Source: Sedimenticola thiotaurini (GTDB lineage: Bacteria; Pseudomonadota; Gammaproteobacteria; Chromatiales; Chromatiaceae). From it: 64,000 nucleotides of DNA. The position numbers and the translations under genes are program-made. The DNA lies in NCBI GenBank assembly GCA_007713595.1, contig VMRY01000003.1:496001-560000 (forward strand). The letters are read 5' to 3'. Positions 16,122 to 25,800 of this stretch are shown piece after piece. Positions within the stretch are counted from its first letter, which is position 1, and each line of letters starts with the position of its first letter. The notes beneath the pieces are model-generated. The model saw nothing but the letters and a program-made list of their open reading frames with translations, did no database searches and was not told the DNA's origin.

Positions 16122-16670
16122 TCAGAAGTTAGGTTTCTCAGGGGCATCATTGTACATCGCGATGCTGTCCTGAATCTCTTTTTTCGCTTCATCAACGCCA
16201 CCCCAGCCCTGAACGCGTACCCATTTTCCCTCTTCAAGATCCTTATAGTGCTCGAAGAAGTGGGAAATTTGATTCAGTGTGTCTTCAGAGATGTCTCTGA
16301 AGCTCTCGACGGTGCGATAGCGCTTTGACAGTTTATCAATCGGCACTGTCAGTACCTTGGCGTCATCACCGGCCTCATCGGCCATCTTCAGCACGCCAAT
16401 CGGGCGGCATTTGATCACAGAGCCGGGAATCAGCGGATAACGGGTTACAACCAGTACGTCGACCGGGTCACCGTCCGCGGAGAGGGTGTGTGGGACATAC
16501 CCGTAGTTGCACGGATAACGCATAGAGGTGGACATGAAGCGATCCACAAACATGGCCCCTGTTTCCTTATCCAGCTCATACTTTACCGGGTCTGATTGGG
16601 CAGGGATTTCGATGATGACATTGATTTCGTTGGGTACATCACTTCCCGAACTAACTCTATCCAGATTCAT
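16122..16670 (-). CDS. ppa: Soluble inorganic pyrophosphatase (family I)
   Basis: The 182-residue family I pyrophosphatase carries the signature [10 protein letters not shown] with its metal-binding aspartates, preceded by [13 protein letters not shown]. It hydrolyses PPi to phosphate and so drives biosynthetic reactions forward. The ATG at 16670 begins [11 protein letters not shown], the normal start region. It lies 200 bases beyond the end of the PPi-type phosphofructokinase gene on the same strand, so an enzyme that destroys PPi and one that uses it are neighbours. The intervening region holds a hairpin after the pfk stop. Confidence 0.95.
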   Translation of the reverse strand: MNLDRVSSGSDVPNEINVIIEIPAQSDPVKYELDKETGAMFVDRFMSTSMRYPCNYGYVPHTLSADGDPVDVLVVTRYPLIPGSVIKCRPIGVLKMADEAGDDAKVLTVPIDKLSKRYRTVESFRDISEDTLNQISHFFEHYKDLEEGKWVRVQGWGGVDEAKKEIQDSIAMYNDAPEKPNF

Positions 16671-16820
16671 GGTTTCTCGCCGTACAAAATTGTGAAATAT
16701 GACCGGCTATTAGACCTGACAATAAGCTATTTTTCAAAATATCTTATAATTCTAGATGATATTCCCATAAGTTTAATGATGGATATTGATGGAGTAGTGC
16801 CGCTTTCCGATGATCTTTAG

Positions 16821-16850
16821 CCCATGCCCCGGCAGAAAGCAGGGCATGGG
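16821..16850. terminator. Hairpin after the phosphofructokinase gene
   Basis: CCCATGCCC (16821-16829) pairs with GGGCATGGG (16842-16850). On the plus strand TTTTCTC follows; on the minus strand, the direction of pfk, CTAAAG follows without a T-run. It lies 21 bases beyond the pfk stop and is probably the 3' boundary of that mRNA, although not a textbook terminator in that direction. Confidence 0.5.
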
Positions 16851-16870
16851 TTTTCTCATCCTAAGGTCGG

Positions 16871-18127
16871 TTATAACTCGAAAGGAGGCAGCTTCTTGTC
16901 GACGATGGCATTTTTCAGCGTGACGTATTCCGGCATGCCGTTGTCATCGTAAGTGGGGTAGGACTCACCCTTGATCAGCGGGTAGAGGTACTCTTTACAC
17001 TTATCGGTGATACCAAAACCATCTTCCGTGATGAAATCCATTGGCATCATCTTCTCGACATTGGCCACTTCACTCAGGGGTGCTTCGCCGATGTGCCATT
17101 TATAGGGGCTGGATGAATCACGTACAACCGTAGGCATGATGGAGTTTTTGCCCTCCAGTGCCTTTTCAACAGCGGCTTTCCCAAGGGCATAGGCCTGTTC
17201 AACATCAGAGGCAGAGGCCAGATGGCGGGCGGCACGCTGCAGGTAATCGGCAACGGCCCAGTGGTACTTGTAGCCCAGCGCATCTTTAATCAGGTTGGCA
17301 ACGACCGGTGCGGCACCGCCCAGCTGGGCATGGCCGAATGAGTCGCGAGTCCCCTGTTCTGCCAGGAACTTCCCATCAGGCCAGTGACAGCCCTCGGATA
17401 CCACGATAGTGCAGTAACCGTGCTCTTTGACCTTCTCATCAACTGAAGCGAGGAACTTATCCTGATCGAACTCAATCTCCGGGAACAGTGTCACGACAGG
17501 AATGCCATAATCCTCTACCAGGGCGCCTGCAGCGGCAATCCATCCGGCATGGCGACCCATTACCTCGATGACAAAGATTTTGGTAGAGGTAGCGGCCATG
17601 GAGCGGACATCGTAGCTGGCCTCCAGGGTGGAGACAGCGATGTATTTGGCTACGGAGCCAAAGCCGGGGCAGTTGTCCGTGATCGGCAGATCGTTATCAA
17701 CTGTTTTCGGTACATGGATCGCCTGGACAGGAAAGCCCATCTTCTCTGAGAGCTGGGAGACCTTGTAGCAGGTGTCTGCTGAATCACCGCCGCCGTTGTA
17801 GAAGAAATAACCGATGTTGTGGGCCTTGAAGACCTCAATCAGTCGCTCGTATTCGCGCTGATTCTGCTCCAGACTTTTGAGCTTGAAACGGCAAGAGCCA
17901 AAGGCGCCTGAAGGGGTGCTGCGCAACGCCGCAATGGTGGCGTCCGTCTCCTGGCGGGTGTCGATCAGTTCCTCGGTGAGTGCGCCGATGATGCCGTTAC
18001 GACCGGCATAGACGGTGCCAATTTTGTCAGCATGTTTGCGTGCTGTCTCAATCACACCGCAAGCGGAACTGTTTATAACGGCGGTCACGCCGCCAGATTG
18101 TGCATAGAAAGCGTTTTTCTTGGTCAT
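16871..18127 (-). CDS. pfp: Pyrophosphate-dependent 6-phosphofructokinase
   Basis: The 418-residue PfkA-superfamily protein is longer than ATP-PFK (about 320). The substrate motif is GGGDSADT (residues 112-119). The catalytic PKTVDND block (140-146) carries Lys141, the position that is Gly in ATP-dependent enzymes and Lys in PPi-dependent ones. It interconverts fructose 6-phosphate and fructose 1,6-bisphosphate with PPi/Pi and is reversible, so it can act in glycolysis or replace fructose bisphosphatase. Related enzymes in methanotrophs and sulfur-oxidising symbionts are proposed to save energy in the Calvin and ribulose monophosphate cycles. Whether PPi is truly the donor needs assay. It is monocistronic in appearance. 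Confidence 0.88.
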   Translation of the reverse strand: MTKKNAFYAQSGGVTAVINSSACGVIETARKHADKIGTVYAGRNGIIGALTEELIDTRQETDATIAALRSTPSGAFGSCRFKLKSLEQNQREYERLIEVFKAHNIGYFFYNGGGDSADTCYKVSQLSEKMGFPVQAIHVPKTVDNDLPITDNCPGFGSVAKYIAVSTLEASYDVRSMAATSTKIFVIEVMGRHAGWIAAAGALVEDYGIPVVTLFPEIEFDQDKFLASVDEKVKEHGYCTIVVSEGCHWPDGKFLAEQGTRDSFGHAQLGGAAPVVANLIKDALGYKYHWAVADYLQRAARHLASASDVEQAYALGKAAVEKALEGKNSIMPTVVRDSSSPYKWHIGEAPLSEVANVEKMMPMDFITEDGFGITDKCKEYLYPLIKGESYPTYDDNGMPEYVTLKNAIVDKKLPPFEL

Positions 18128-18193
18128 GCTTTCATTATCCTCTCGTAGGTTTATTAATAATTCTGTATTGGCCAGCCGAGCCGACTGCTTACG

Positions 18194-18538
18194 CTATATG
18201 TCACCGCGCTCTTTGGCCTCGAAATCGGCCTGGGCTTGAAGAAGCGATACCACGCACTCGGTTATATCGGTGTATTCGTAAACCCCGGTGTTGTATTGGC
18301 GATAGGGTTTGTAGAAAAACTGACAGCGATATTTTTTGTCACCTGTTTTGAAGATCACAAAATGGCAACCATCCCACTGCCAGTACCAGACTGGACAGGC
18401 GCTCAGTTCACGGTCGGAGGGGCGCAGGCGAATCTCAGAATCAGCCAGTTGCAGCTCAACCTCCTGGCCATAGCGTTCGCGCAGGGTTGTGCGAATGATC
18501 CAGGTTTCATTGTCTGTAATATCGGGTATGATTTGCAT
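18194..18538 (-). CDS. Conserved hypothetical small protein
   Basis: I do not recognise this 114-residue protein. The ATG at 18538 (MQIIPDITDNETW) is preferred to a start at 18679, because the upstream extension looks noncoding. It is acidic, rich in Tyr and Trp (YWQWDGCHF, CQFFYKPYRQY), with two beta-like segments and a C-terminal helix. There is no signal peptide, membrane segment or known motif. It lies 66 bases upstream of pfk on the same strand and could be co-transcribed. Its base composition resembles that of its neighbours, which supports a resident gene of unknown function. Confidence 0.6.
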   Translation of the reverse strand: MQIIPDITDNETWIIRTTLRERYGQEVELQLADSEIRLRPSDRELSACPVWYWQWDGCHFVIFKTGDKKYRCQFFYKPYRQYNTGVYEYTDITECVVSLLQAQADFEAKERGDI

Positions 18539-18649
18539 GTTTATCTTATGTCTGAGTAACGAACCATAAGGATAACCTATCCAGCGTCTATTTGCCCAGA
18601 ATAACGATATATTTAGTGATTGACTTGGCGTGATTGATCCGTTTACTGT

Positions 18650-18976
18650 AGCGGACGTTTTCACGAACGACCAATGCAAATGTTGGATGTGGGCATGGAA
18701 AAAGCTAATTCCTACTAAAATTCAATGCATTAGGTGTTGAAAGGTGGCCATGCAAAGAGTAAGGTTATACGCTGCGTAGAATAGATAGAAGGAGGGGGAG
18801 CTGGTCCAGAAATATCTGGATCATTGCCAGGAGGCGCCGTAGAGACTTAATTCACCAAGCTGATTTCATAGAGTGAAAGGTCTGATAAAACAGGCAAAGT
18901 AAAAAAAGAACGTCCTGTACGTATCAAAAAAGCCTGGAGGAGTTTTCATGGGACCATTATTGGTCCCGTTTCTTTT
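18650..18976 (+). ncRNA. Possible small RNA ending at an orphan terminator
   Basis: This is a 457-base gap without a gene (18539-18995). It ends on the plus strand with a clear intrinsic terminator, although both flanking genes read leftward, so nothing known needs that terminator. Inside are a hairpin TCCAGA-AATA-TCTGGA (18805-18820) and several GGA/AGGAGG patches. A weak sigma-70-like element (TTGACT near 18620, TACTGT near 18644, 18-base spacer) would give a start near 18650. I found no match to 6S, tmRNA, SRP or RNase P RNA. The start coordinate is a guess. Confidence 0.3.
18950..18976 (+). terminator. Intrinsic terminator on the plus strand, no assigned gene
   Basis: GGGACCA pairs with TGGTCCC (18950-18967, short TTAT loop), followed by GTTTCTTTTT. 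The orientation is rightward. It lies just beyond the leftward tldE stop at 18996 and so faces into the end of that gene. Read on the minus strand there is no T-run after the stem. Confidence 0.7.
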
Positions 18977-18995
18977 TGCGCGTCGGGTTAGGCTG

Positions 18996-20339
18996 CTACT
19001 CACCTGCCACAGTCATCTGCTCAATCAACAACGAGCCGGTGCGGATATTTCCGCGGCGCTCTTCATCATTCCCGACTGCCAGCAACTGAGCGAACATCTG
19101 TTTCAGGTTCCCGGCAATCGTGATCTCTTCAACAGGGAACTGAATCTCTCCCTGTTCAACCCAGAAGCCAGCTGCTCCCCTGGAGTAATCCCCCGTGACC
19201 ATGTTGACGCCTTGGCCCATCATCTCAGTAATCAACAGACCGCTGCCCATCTCTTTGAGTAAGCCATTCAGGTCAAGGTCACCCGGGGTAATGCTGAGAT
19301 TGTGAGTGCCGCCGGCATTGGCCGTACTCTGCATGCCGAGTTTTCGTGCTGAGTAACTGCCCAACAGGTAGGTCTCAAGTACGCCATTGCGGATGATCTG
19401 TTTGTCATACGTGGCGACACCTTCGCTATCAAAAGAGGCGCTGCCCAGTCCGCCTGGGATGAGCGGGTTTTCCTGTATCTGTATGTGAGCAGGAAAGATT
19501 GGTTTGCCCAGATGGTCGAGCAGGAAGCTGGCCTTGCGATAGAGACTAGAGCCGCTGATTGCACCCACCAGGCTTCGCAGTAATCCCCCGGCGATATCGG
19601 CGCGGAAAATGACAGGTGTCTGGCGCGTACTGATCTTGCGTGCACCGAGCCTGGCCAGGGTGCGTTCACCCGCCGTGCGGCCTACCGCGCTGGCCGTTTC
19701 CAAGTCGGTAGACTTTCGTCCTACGGTGTACCAGTAATCCCGTTGCATCGCGCCATCCTGCTCTCCGATTACAGAGCAGCTGAGGCTGTGGCGGCTGCTG
19801 GGATAGCCGCCAATGAAGCCATGGCTATTGCCATAAACATGCAACCCACTGTGGCTGTTAATGCTGGCTCCCTCGGTGTTACTGATTCTGCGATCGAAAT
19901 CCAGTGCGGCCTTTTCGCAGGTGATACCCAGCTCAATGGCGGCTTCCGGGGTGATGTCCCAGGGGTGGTAGAGGTCGAGATCCGGCAGGTCGGTTGCCAT
20001 CAGCTCTGCATCGGCCAGCCCGCTGTAGGGGTCTTCGTTGGTGTATCGGGCGATGTTACAGGCGGCGCGAACGGTATCCTTGATTGCGCCTGGTTTGAAA
20101 TCCGAGGTGCTGGCGGAGCCTTTGCGCTGACCAAAATAGACGGTAATCCCCAGTCCCTGGTCGCGGATGTGCTCTATGGTCTCCACATCGCCCTTGCGTA
20201 CGCTGATGGAGAGACCGCTGTCACTTGAAACGGCGGCCTCTGCAGAGGATGCCCCGAGTTGTTTTGCCTCTTTCAGCAGGTCATGGACCATCTGTTCAAG
20301 CTGTGCCTGACGTGTTGTCATCTGATTCTGTTCACTCAT
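18996..20339 (-). CDS. pmbA: TldE/PmbA metalloprotease subunit
   Basis: The 447-residue protein is the TldE partner of TldD. Together they form a zinc protease that trims unfolded peptides, matures microcin B17 and degrades the CcdA antitoxin in E. coli. It shows the family pattern (ASSAEAAVSSDSGLSISVR near the N-terminus; SITPGDLDLNGLLKEMG and the VTGDYSRGAAGFWVE block near the C-terminus). As expected for TldE it lacks the HExxxH motif of TldD. The ATG at 20339 is preferred over a TTG at 20381 that would overlap tldD. It follows tldD by 22 bases in one operon. Confidence 0.95.
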   Translation of the reverse strand: MSEQNQMTTRQAQLEQMVHDLLKEAKQLGASSAEAAVSSDSGLSISVRKGDVETIEHIRDQGLGITVYFGQRKGSASTSDFKPGAIKDTVRAACNIARYTNEDPYSGLADAELMATDLPDLDLYHPWDITPEAAIELGITCEKAALDFDRRISNTEGASINSHSGLHVYGNSHGFIGGYPSSRHSLSCSVIGEQDGAMQRDYWYTVGRKSTDLETASAVGRTAGERTLARLGARKISTRQTPVIFRADIAGGLLRSLVGAISGSSLYRKASFLLDHLGKPIFPAHIQIQENPLIPGGLGSASFDSEGVATYDKQIIRNGVLETYLLGSYSARKLGMQSTANAGGTHNLSITPGDLDLNGLLKEMGSGLLITEMMGQGVNMVTGDYSRGAAGFWVEQGEIQFPVEEITIAGNLKQMFAQLLAVGNDEERRGNIRTGSLLIEQMTVAGE

Positions 20340-20361
20340 GAATTTGTCTCGCCGGGAGTTT

Positions 20362-21804
20362 TCAGGCGCTGGTGCCGCCAACGGTCAGGTTGTCAATTCT
20401 TAGGGTAGGCTGTCCGACGCCAACGGGTACGCTCTGGCCCTCTTTGCCGCAGGTGCCTACACCTGCATCCAATTCCAGATCGTTACCGATCATGCTGACT
20501 TCGGTGAGCACTTCAGGCCCACTGCCTATCAGTGTGGCTCCCCGAACCGGGCGAGTGACTTTGCCGTTTTCAATCAGATAGGCCTCGCTGGCAGAGAAAA
20601 CAAACTTCCCCGAGGTAATGTCCACCTGTCCGCCACCAAAGTTGACCGCATAGAGGCCTTTCTTTACCGATGCGATAATCTCGCCGGGGTCATGCTGGCC
20701 GGGAAGCATGTAGGTGTTGGTCATGCGTGGCAGCGGCAGGTGGGCATATGATTCGCGCCGTCCATTGCCAGTAGAGCGGGTACCCATCAGGTGGGCGTTA
20801 TGCTTGTCCTGCATATAACCTTTGAGCAGACCGTCTTCAATCAATACGGTGCATTCTGACGGTGTGCCTTCGTCATCCATGTTGAGCGAACCTCGCCGAC
20901 CAGGCAGCGTCCCATCATCAACCACTGTACAGCCTGATGCCGCCACCTTTTCACCCATTCGACCCGAGAAAGCGGAGGTTCCTTTGCGGTTAAAGTCGCC
21001 CTCCAGTCCATGGCCAATCGCCTCATGTAGTAGAATTCCGGGCCATCCCGATCCGAGAACTACCGTCATGGTGCCGGCAGGTGCTGCATCAGCTTCCAGG
21101 TTGACCAGTGCCTGACGAACCGCCTCTCGGGCATAGCCCAGGGCGCGATCTTCATCGATAAAGAATTGAAAACCCTCTCTGGCGCCACCGCCACTGGATC
21201 CCTGTTCACGCTTCCCGTCTGATTCGACGATCACGTGTACGTTGCAGCGTACCAGGGGGCGCACATCGCCACACAGGGTGCCATCACTGGCGGCCACCAG
21301 GACCACATCGTGTGCCGCCACAAGACTGGCTATCACCTGCTGCACACGTGGATCCTGTTGACGTGCCTCGGTGTCCAGCTTGCGTAGCAGGGCAATCTTC
21401 TCTTCTTCTGACATGGAGTCCAGTGGATTGATTGCTGCGTAGAGTTGCTGTGCAGGCGCTGTGCGACTCAGACGCGTTTTGCCCTCTGCTCCAGCCCGGG
21501 CAATGGCGCGGGCTGTGCGGCCGGCCTCTAGTAGGCTGGGTAGTGTGATCTCATCAGTATAGGCAAAACCGGTCTTTTCACCGCTTATAGCTCGCACCCC
21601 CACACCCTGCTCAATGTTGTAGTTGCCATCGCGAATAATGCCGTCTTCCAGTACCCAGGATTCCAGCCGGCTAGCCTGAAAGTAGAGGTCGGCTGCATCA
21701 ATTTGCGAGGTAAGCAATTGATCCATCACCCGATCAAGATCGCCGTCACTTAGTGAGGCGGGTGTAAGTAGCGTGCTGCGAGCAATTTCAATATTGTCTG
21801 ACAT
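20362..21804 (-). CDS. tldD: TldD metalloprotease catalytic subunit
   Basis: The 480-residue protein carries the zinc site HEAIGH (His260, Glu261, His265) followed by [10 protein letters not shown]. The C-terminal block [19 protein letters not shown] also matches the family. It is the catalytic half of the TldD/TldE heterodimer. Directly downstream lies tldE, so the complete protease is encoded as a two-gene unit. In many gammaproteobacteria tldD follows yhdP and a nitrilase-family gene; that order (yhdP, nitrilase, tldD) is preserved here. Confidence 0.96.
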   Translation of the reverse strand: MSDNIEIARSTLLTPASLSDGDLDRVMDQLLTSQIDAADLYFQASRLESWVLEDGIIRDGNYNIEQGVGVRAISGEKTGFAYTDEITLPSLLEAGRTARAIARAGAEGKTRLSRTAPAQQLYAAINPLDSMSEEEKIALLRKLDTEARQQDPRVQQVIASLVAAHDVVLVAASDGTLCGDVRPLVRCNVHVIVESDGKREQGSSGGGAREGFQFFIDEDRALGYAREAVRQALVNLEADAAPAGTMTVVLGSGWPGILLHEAIGHGLEGDFNRKGTSAFSGRMGEKVAASGCTVVDDGTLPGRRGSLNMDDEGTPSECTVLIEDGLLKGYMQDKHNAHLMGTRSTGNGRRESYAHLPLPRMTNTYMLPGQHDPGEIIASVKKGLYAVNFGGGQVDITSGKFVFSASEAYLIENGKVTRPVRGATLIGSGPEVLTEVSMIGNDLELDAGVGTCGKEGQSVPVGVGQPTLRIDNLTVGGTSA

Positions 21805-21937
21805 ACCGGTTTTTAGTCATTCCAGTGCAATTAGAGCCTTGGCAACTGTCATAGGCCAAGATGGGAAAGCCGCGTATCGCAGCCCCGTTTATATGCTTCA
21901 AGCCTGATCGTATATGAAGGTAGACAGTTTCCTGCTC

Positions 21938-22759
21938 CTATAGTTTGCGGTGATTGATGGTTGGGAAGTTGCGTCGGAGCGAAGCCAAGTAGCCCAGATC
22001 CAGTTTACAGCTCACCGAACCGGTACCTCGTGGCACCTGTGAGAGGATATTGCCCCAGGGGTCTACGATCATGCTGTGTCCGTGTGTCTCTCGCCCGTTG
22101 ATATGAAAACCGCCCTGGGCCGCGGCTACAACATAGGAGAGGTTTTCAATCGCCCGTGCCCTGACCAGGGTATCCCAGTGGGCCTTGCCGGTGATGGCGG
22201 TGAAGGAGGAGGGCATGCAGGCGATCTCCATCCCTTTATCCAGCAGTCGGCGGAAAAGTTCTGGGAAGCGGAGGTCATAGCAGACGGCAATGCCCAGACG
22301 GCCAAAGGGGGAGTCGAGTACTACGATTTCATCGCCCGCTTCAATGGTTTCTGACTCAGCATAGCGCTCATTTGCCTCAACCAGATTGACATCAAACAGG
22401 TGGATTTTGTCGTAGCGTCCGACGCGTTTCCCCTTGTCATCGTAGACGATGCAGGCAGCACGCACCTTGCTGTTATCGTGCGCTTCCAGCGGTAGTGTAC
22501 CGCCGACAACCCAGATTTCATGACGCTTGGCCAGATGACTGAGAAATTCCTGTAGTGGTCCGTCATTATCGGCTTCTCTGAGTGCGCAGAGGTCGCGATC
22601 CTGTTTGCCCATAAAGGCAAAATTCTCGGGCAGTACTACCAGGCCTGCTCCGTTATCCACGGCCTCAGTGACCAGTCTTTCAACTTCCAGCAGATTGGCG
22701 CTGACGTTGGGTCCGGTTGCCATTTGAATGGCCGATACTCTTGATCTCTCTTTACTCAT
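21938..22759 (-). CDS. Nitrilase-superfamily amidase (Nit1-like)
   Basis: The 273-residue carbon-nitrogen hydrolase shows the catalytic triad Glu45 (LPENFAF), Lys118 (RYDKIHLFD) and Cys160 (AVCYDLRFPELF). It is close to bacterial Nit1-like amidases, which are known to clear deaminated glutathione, a waste product of transaminases. The substrate here is inferred only. It sits between yhdP and tldD on the same strand, a recurrent position in gammaproteobacteria, with 105 and 133 bases of gap. The ATG at 22759 begins MSKERSRVSAIQM and matches the family start. Confidence 0.9.
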   Translation of the reverse strand: MSKERSRVSAIQMATGPNVSANLLEVERLVTEAVDNGAGLVVLPENFAFMGKQDRDLCALREADNDGPLQEFLSHLAKRHEIWVVGGTLPLEAHDNSKVRAACIVYDDKGKRVGRYDKIHLFDVNLVEANERYAESETIEAGDEIVVLDSPFGRLGIAVCYDLRFPELFRRLLDKGMEIACMPSSFTAITGKAHWDTLVRARAIENLSYVVAAAQGGFHINGRETHGHSMIVDPWGNILSQVPRGTGSVSCKLDLGYLASLRRNFPTINHRKL

Positions 22760-22864
22760 GGTTAAACCGATTATCCTCTGTTATGCAAAGACCTAGCCTA
22801 CGGTCCCTGTTTTTTCGGAGCATAGCATTAACCCTACTATCGACCAAGCATAGCCCCTTGGAAG

Positions 22865-25800
22865 CTACTGGAAATCACCGGGTGCTTCTTTATATTTGGG
22901 CCCTGTCGGCTTTAACTTTTCCAATAGACGCGAGAAGAAGCGTGAGGCCTTGTTTGTCTTTTTCTCACCGGTTTCAGTTTCACTGGGCGATTCCTGCGGG
23001 TTCACGTCGCTATTTTCTGTTGCGCTTTGCGGTTCTTCGTCTACCTGAAGATCAATTGTGGGGTCAATTTCAGGGAGCTCATAGGGCGCTGCTTTATTCT
23101 CCGTCGCCTGGTTTTCCGTCTCGGTATTCTCTCTGCCTTTGGGAGTCAAAACAGGATTGTCCCAGCTGCCGGTGGCGAGATATTGCAACTGGGTGACCTT
23201 ATCAAAAGACTCCCCCATCAACTGCTGGGCAATGAAAAGTGCGGCACCGACGGCCGGTCCTCCGGCGATGGCGCCTGCAATGGGTATGCTGGACGAGATC
23301 TTGGGTGTGATGGTCACCAGTGCGTCAAAGTCTTCATCACCCAGGCCGATTCGCCCGGAAAGCTCAATGTTGGCGGAGGGGCCCTTCATGGCGAAATCAT
23401 TGGTATAGGCATCACCACTGTCTAGCAAGAGTGAGCCTGTAATCGAATCAAACGAGTAACCTTTTTTGAAGATGTCACTAAAATCCAGCGTTAAGCGGCG
23501 CTTTAGTGCGCCCAGGTTGAACAGGGCAAACAGTCTGCCAACACCGGGGTCGACCTTTAGAAAACGCCCGTTGGCGACCTGCATGCTGATCTGACCATTC
23601 AGGTTTTTACTGCTGAAATCCAAGGGTGTACCTGTCCATCTGATGCGGCTGTCTATCTCCACAGGGGCCTCTCTCAGATTGTCTGATAAGGCCAGGTCTT
23701 TGAGAACGGAGCCAAGCTCGCGACTGGAGAGTGACAGGTCGACCGCAGTGTTGGATTGGTGTGCTGCATCCAGAAGCCAGCTGCCTGTTGCTGAGAGTAC
23801 GGCCCGGTCTGATTTGAGTGAGGCTGTCTGCAGATCAATGCCACTCTCGCGTCGTTGGGTGATGATCTGGAGTGTGCCAAAAGGTTTTTCATTAATGGAG
23901 ACAGATTTAGCTTGTATTTCAATTGCGGGTAGCTGGGTTGGGTCAATCGATTCTTTACTAACTGAGCGACTCGCTTTTTTCTGACTCAGCAGTGAGTCGT
24001 CGATGGTCAGGTTCAGCTGGTTTAAATCCAGGCGAATGGGTTCAGCTTGCCATCGGTGTGGTAGCACAATGGTGCCGTCAAAGCGATTACTCCGGTAGTT
24101 ACCCTGCCAGCTGTTCTGCTGTTTATTCAGATTGAGTGAAAAGTCGGTAATGGTGATAGCTTTCAGGGAGAGTTGATCGGCCGTGACACTGATTTTTCGG
24201 AGACCCTGTCCCGTGTTTTCGCTGTTGTTTTTCTGTCCGCCGATCATTTCGAGCCAGGGATCAAGGCGGATCTTCTTTAGCTTAACAGTGAGATCATCTG
24301 CCTTGGCTTTTTCGAGGGGATAGAGAATCCCTCCCTCGGCCCAGTCACTGATAATGGTGCCTTCCCAATGAGTTTCGCCTCTGTTTAACAGCAGGCGAGT
24401 CATGCCCGAGTGCATCTCATCAAGCGCTAAATTATCAATCTCAAGTGACACATTATTAAGCGGGAGCTGGCTCGGTGCAGTGTTACTGGGGCCCGGCATA
24501 TAGCTTAGCCAGGGCATCAGATCCAGTTCCTTTAACTTGCCGCGTATTTCAATCCCGTTTCGCTTGGGTAATAGTGCATCGGCATCGCCAAGGGCAACGC
24601 CAACATGGGTCAGCTGTGGTTTCTGCGGGTTCTTTCTATTCAGTGCCAGGGCCAGTTTTATCTGGTCGTTATAGCGAATATCAAACTGCTGTACCGTGCT
24701 ATTGCTTACCTGGGTTTTAAGTTGAAAAGGCCAGGATTGCTCAGCTGTTTTTCCCAGTGGCTCGGGCAGGTCGATCCGGCTGCCTAGGAGATCAGAGGTG
24801 ACGACTAGCCGGGTTGGCACATTAGGTCCAGCTGAGAGATGGGGTATGTCGAGGTCCATCTTCCATTGACTCTGCCCGGTAAGGAGAGCCTGGATGTCCT
24901 GTGCTGGAAACTGATCTTGTAGTGTCTTGCTTGAAATCGAGGCGTGGGCAGAGATGCGGGTTGCCTTGGAGTTGTTTTTGGGGGTTGATACATCGACTGA
25001 TATGGGAAGCCCAAGGGCTTTGCCTTTAATACCGGAGGCAAAAATGTGGTCTTGATCAAATTGCAGATTGCCCTGGATATTATTCAGCGCCAACTGCCAT
25101 TCAGTTAAGTTCAATGTTGAATCAAGGAATTCCAACTTACCTGCCAACGTAAAAGGTGAACCGTCATCAATGGGTAGACTGAAATCGAGTTCGAGCTGGG
25201 CTTCACCTTCACCTTTGAGGTCTTTTACCAGGGGGCCAAAATCCTCTTTCAGCGGTGACTCGGTTAACAATCGAAGATTGTCGTGAAACGGTCCCTTGAC
25301 CCGGCCGGACAGTTCCAGCGGCGAGGTAAGCGACAGCTCTTTTATGGAGGCATGAGCCGATTGAAGCTGACTATCCAGAATCTCGCCACTACTTGCCCAG
25401 GTGTCAAAGCTGTTATTCAGGAAGCGCACATCAGCGCTGAGATTATTCAGTGCAGGCCAATCAGGCCAGTAGCCGAGTTTGAGATTCTCTACATTAAAAA
25501 AGACCTCAAAGCGCCCACTGTGGGTGCGGTGAAAGGGAAAGTCACGTAGTGGGCCACGTACCACCACACTGCCTTCGGTGACATGGCCTTCGCCGATGCT
25601 GCGATCCAGCCAGGCAACCACATTTTCCCCCATGATGCCGGCAGGCAGATAGCGATGAGTGGTTATTGCATCGCCGTCCCAGTAGTCACTTTGTAGATCA
25701 AGAAAGAGAGGCGTCTCACTGCTCGACGGGATATCCATGCGCATGCGGCTAACGGTGCGGATATCATCATTTGCTGCAAAAAGCTGATCTGTATTGAGAG

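Noticed and set aside
18948-19262. A 104-codon plus-strand frame with a good GGAGGAG ribosome site before its ATG
   Set aside because: It lies antisense to the conserved tldE 3' end, and its start falls inside a terminator hairpin. The protein has no plausible pattern.
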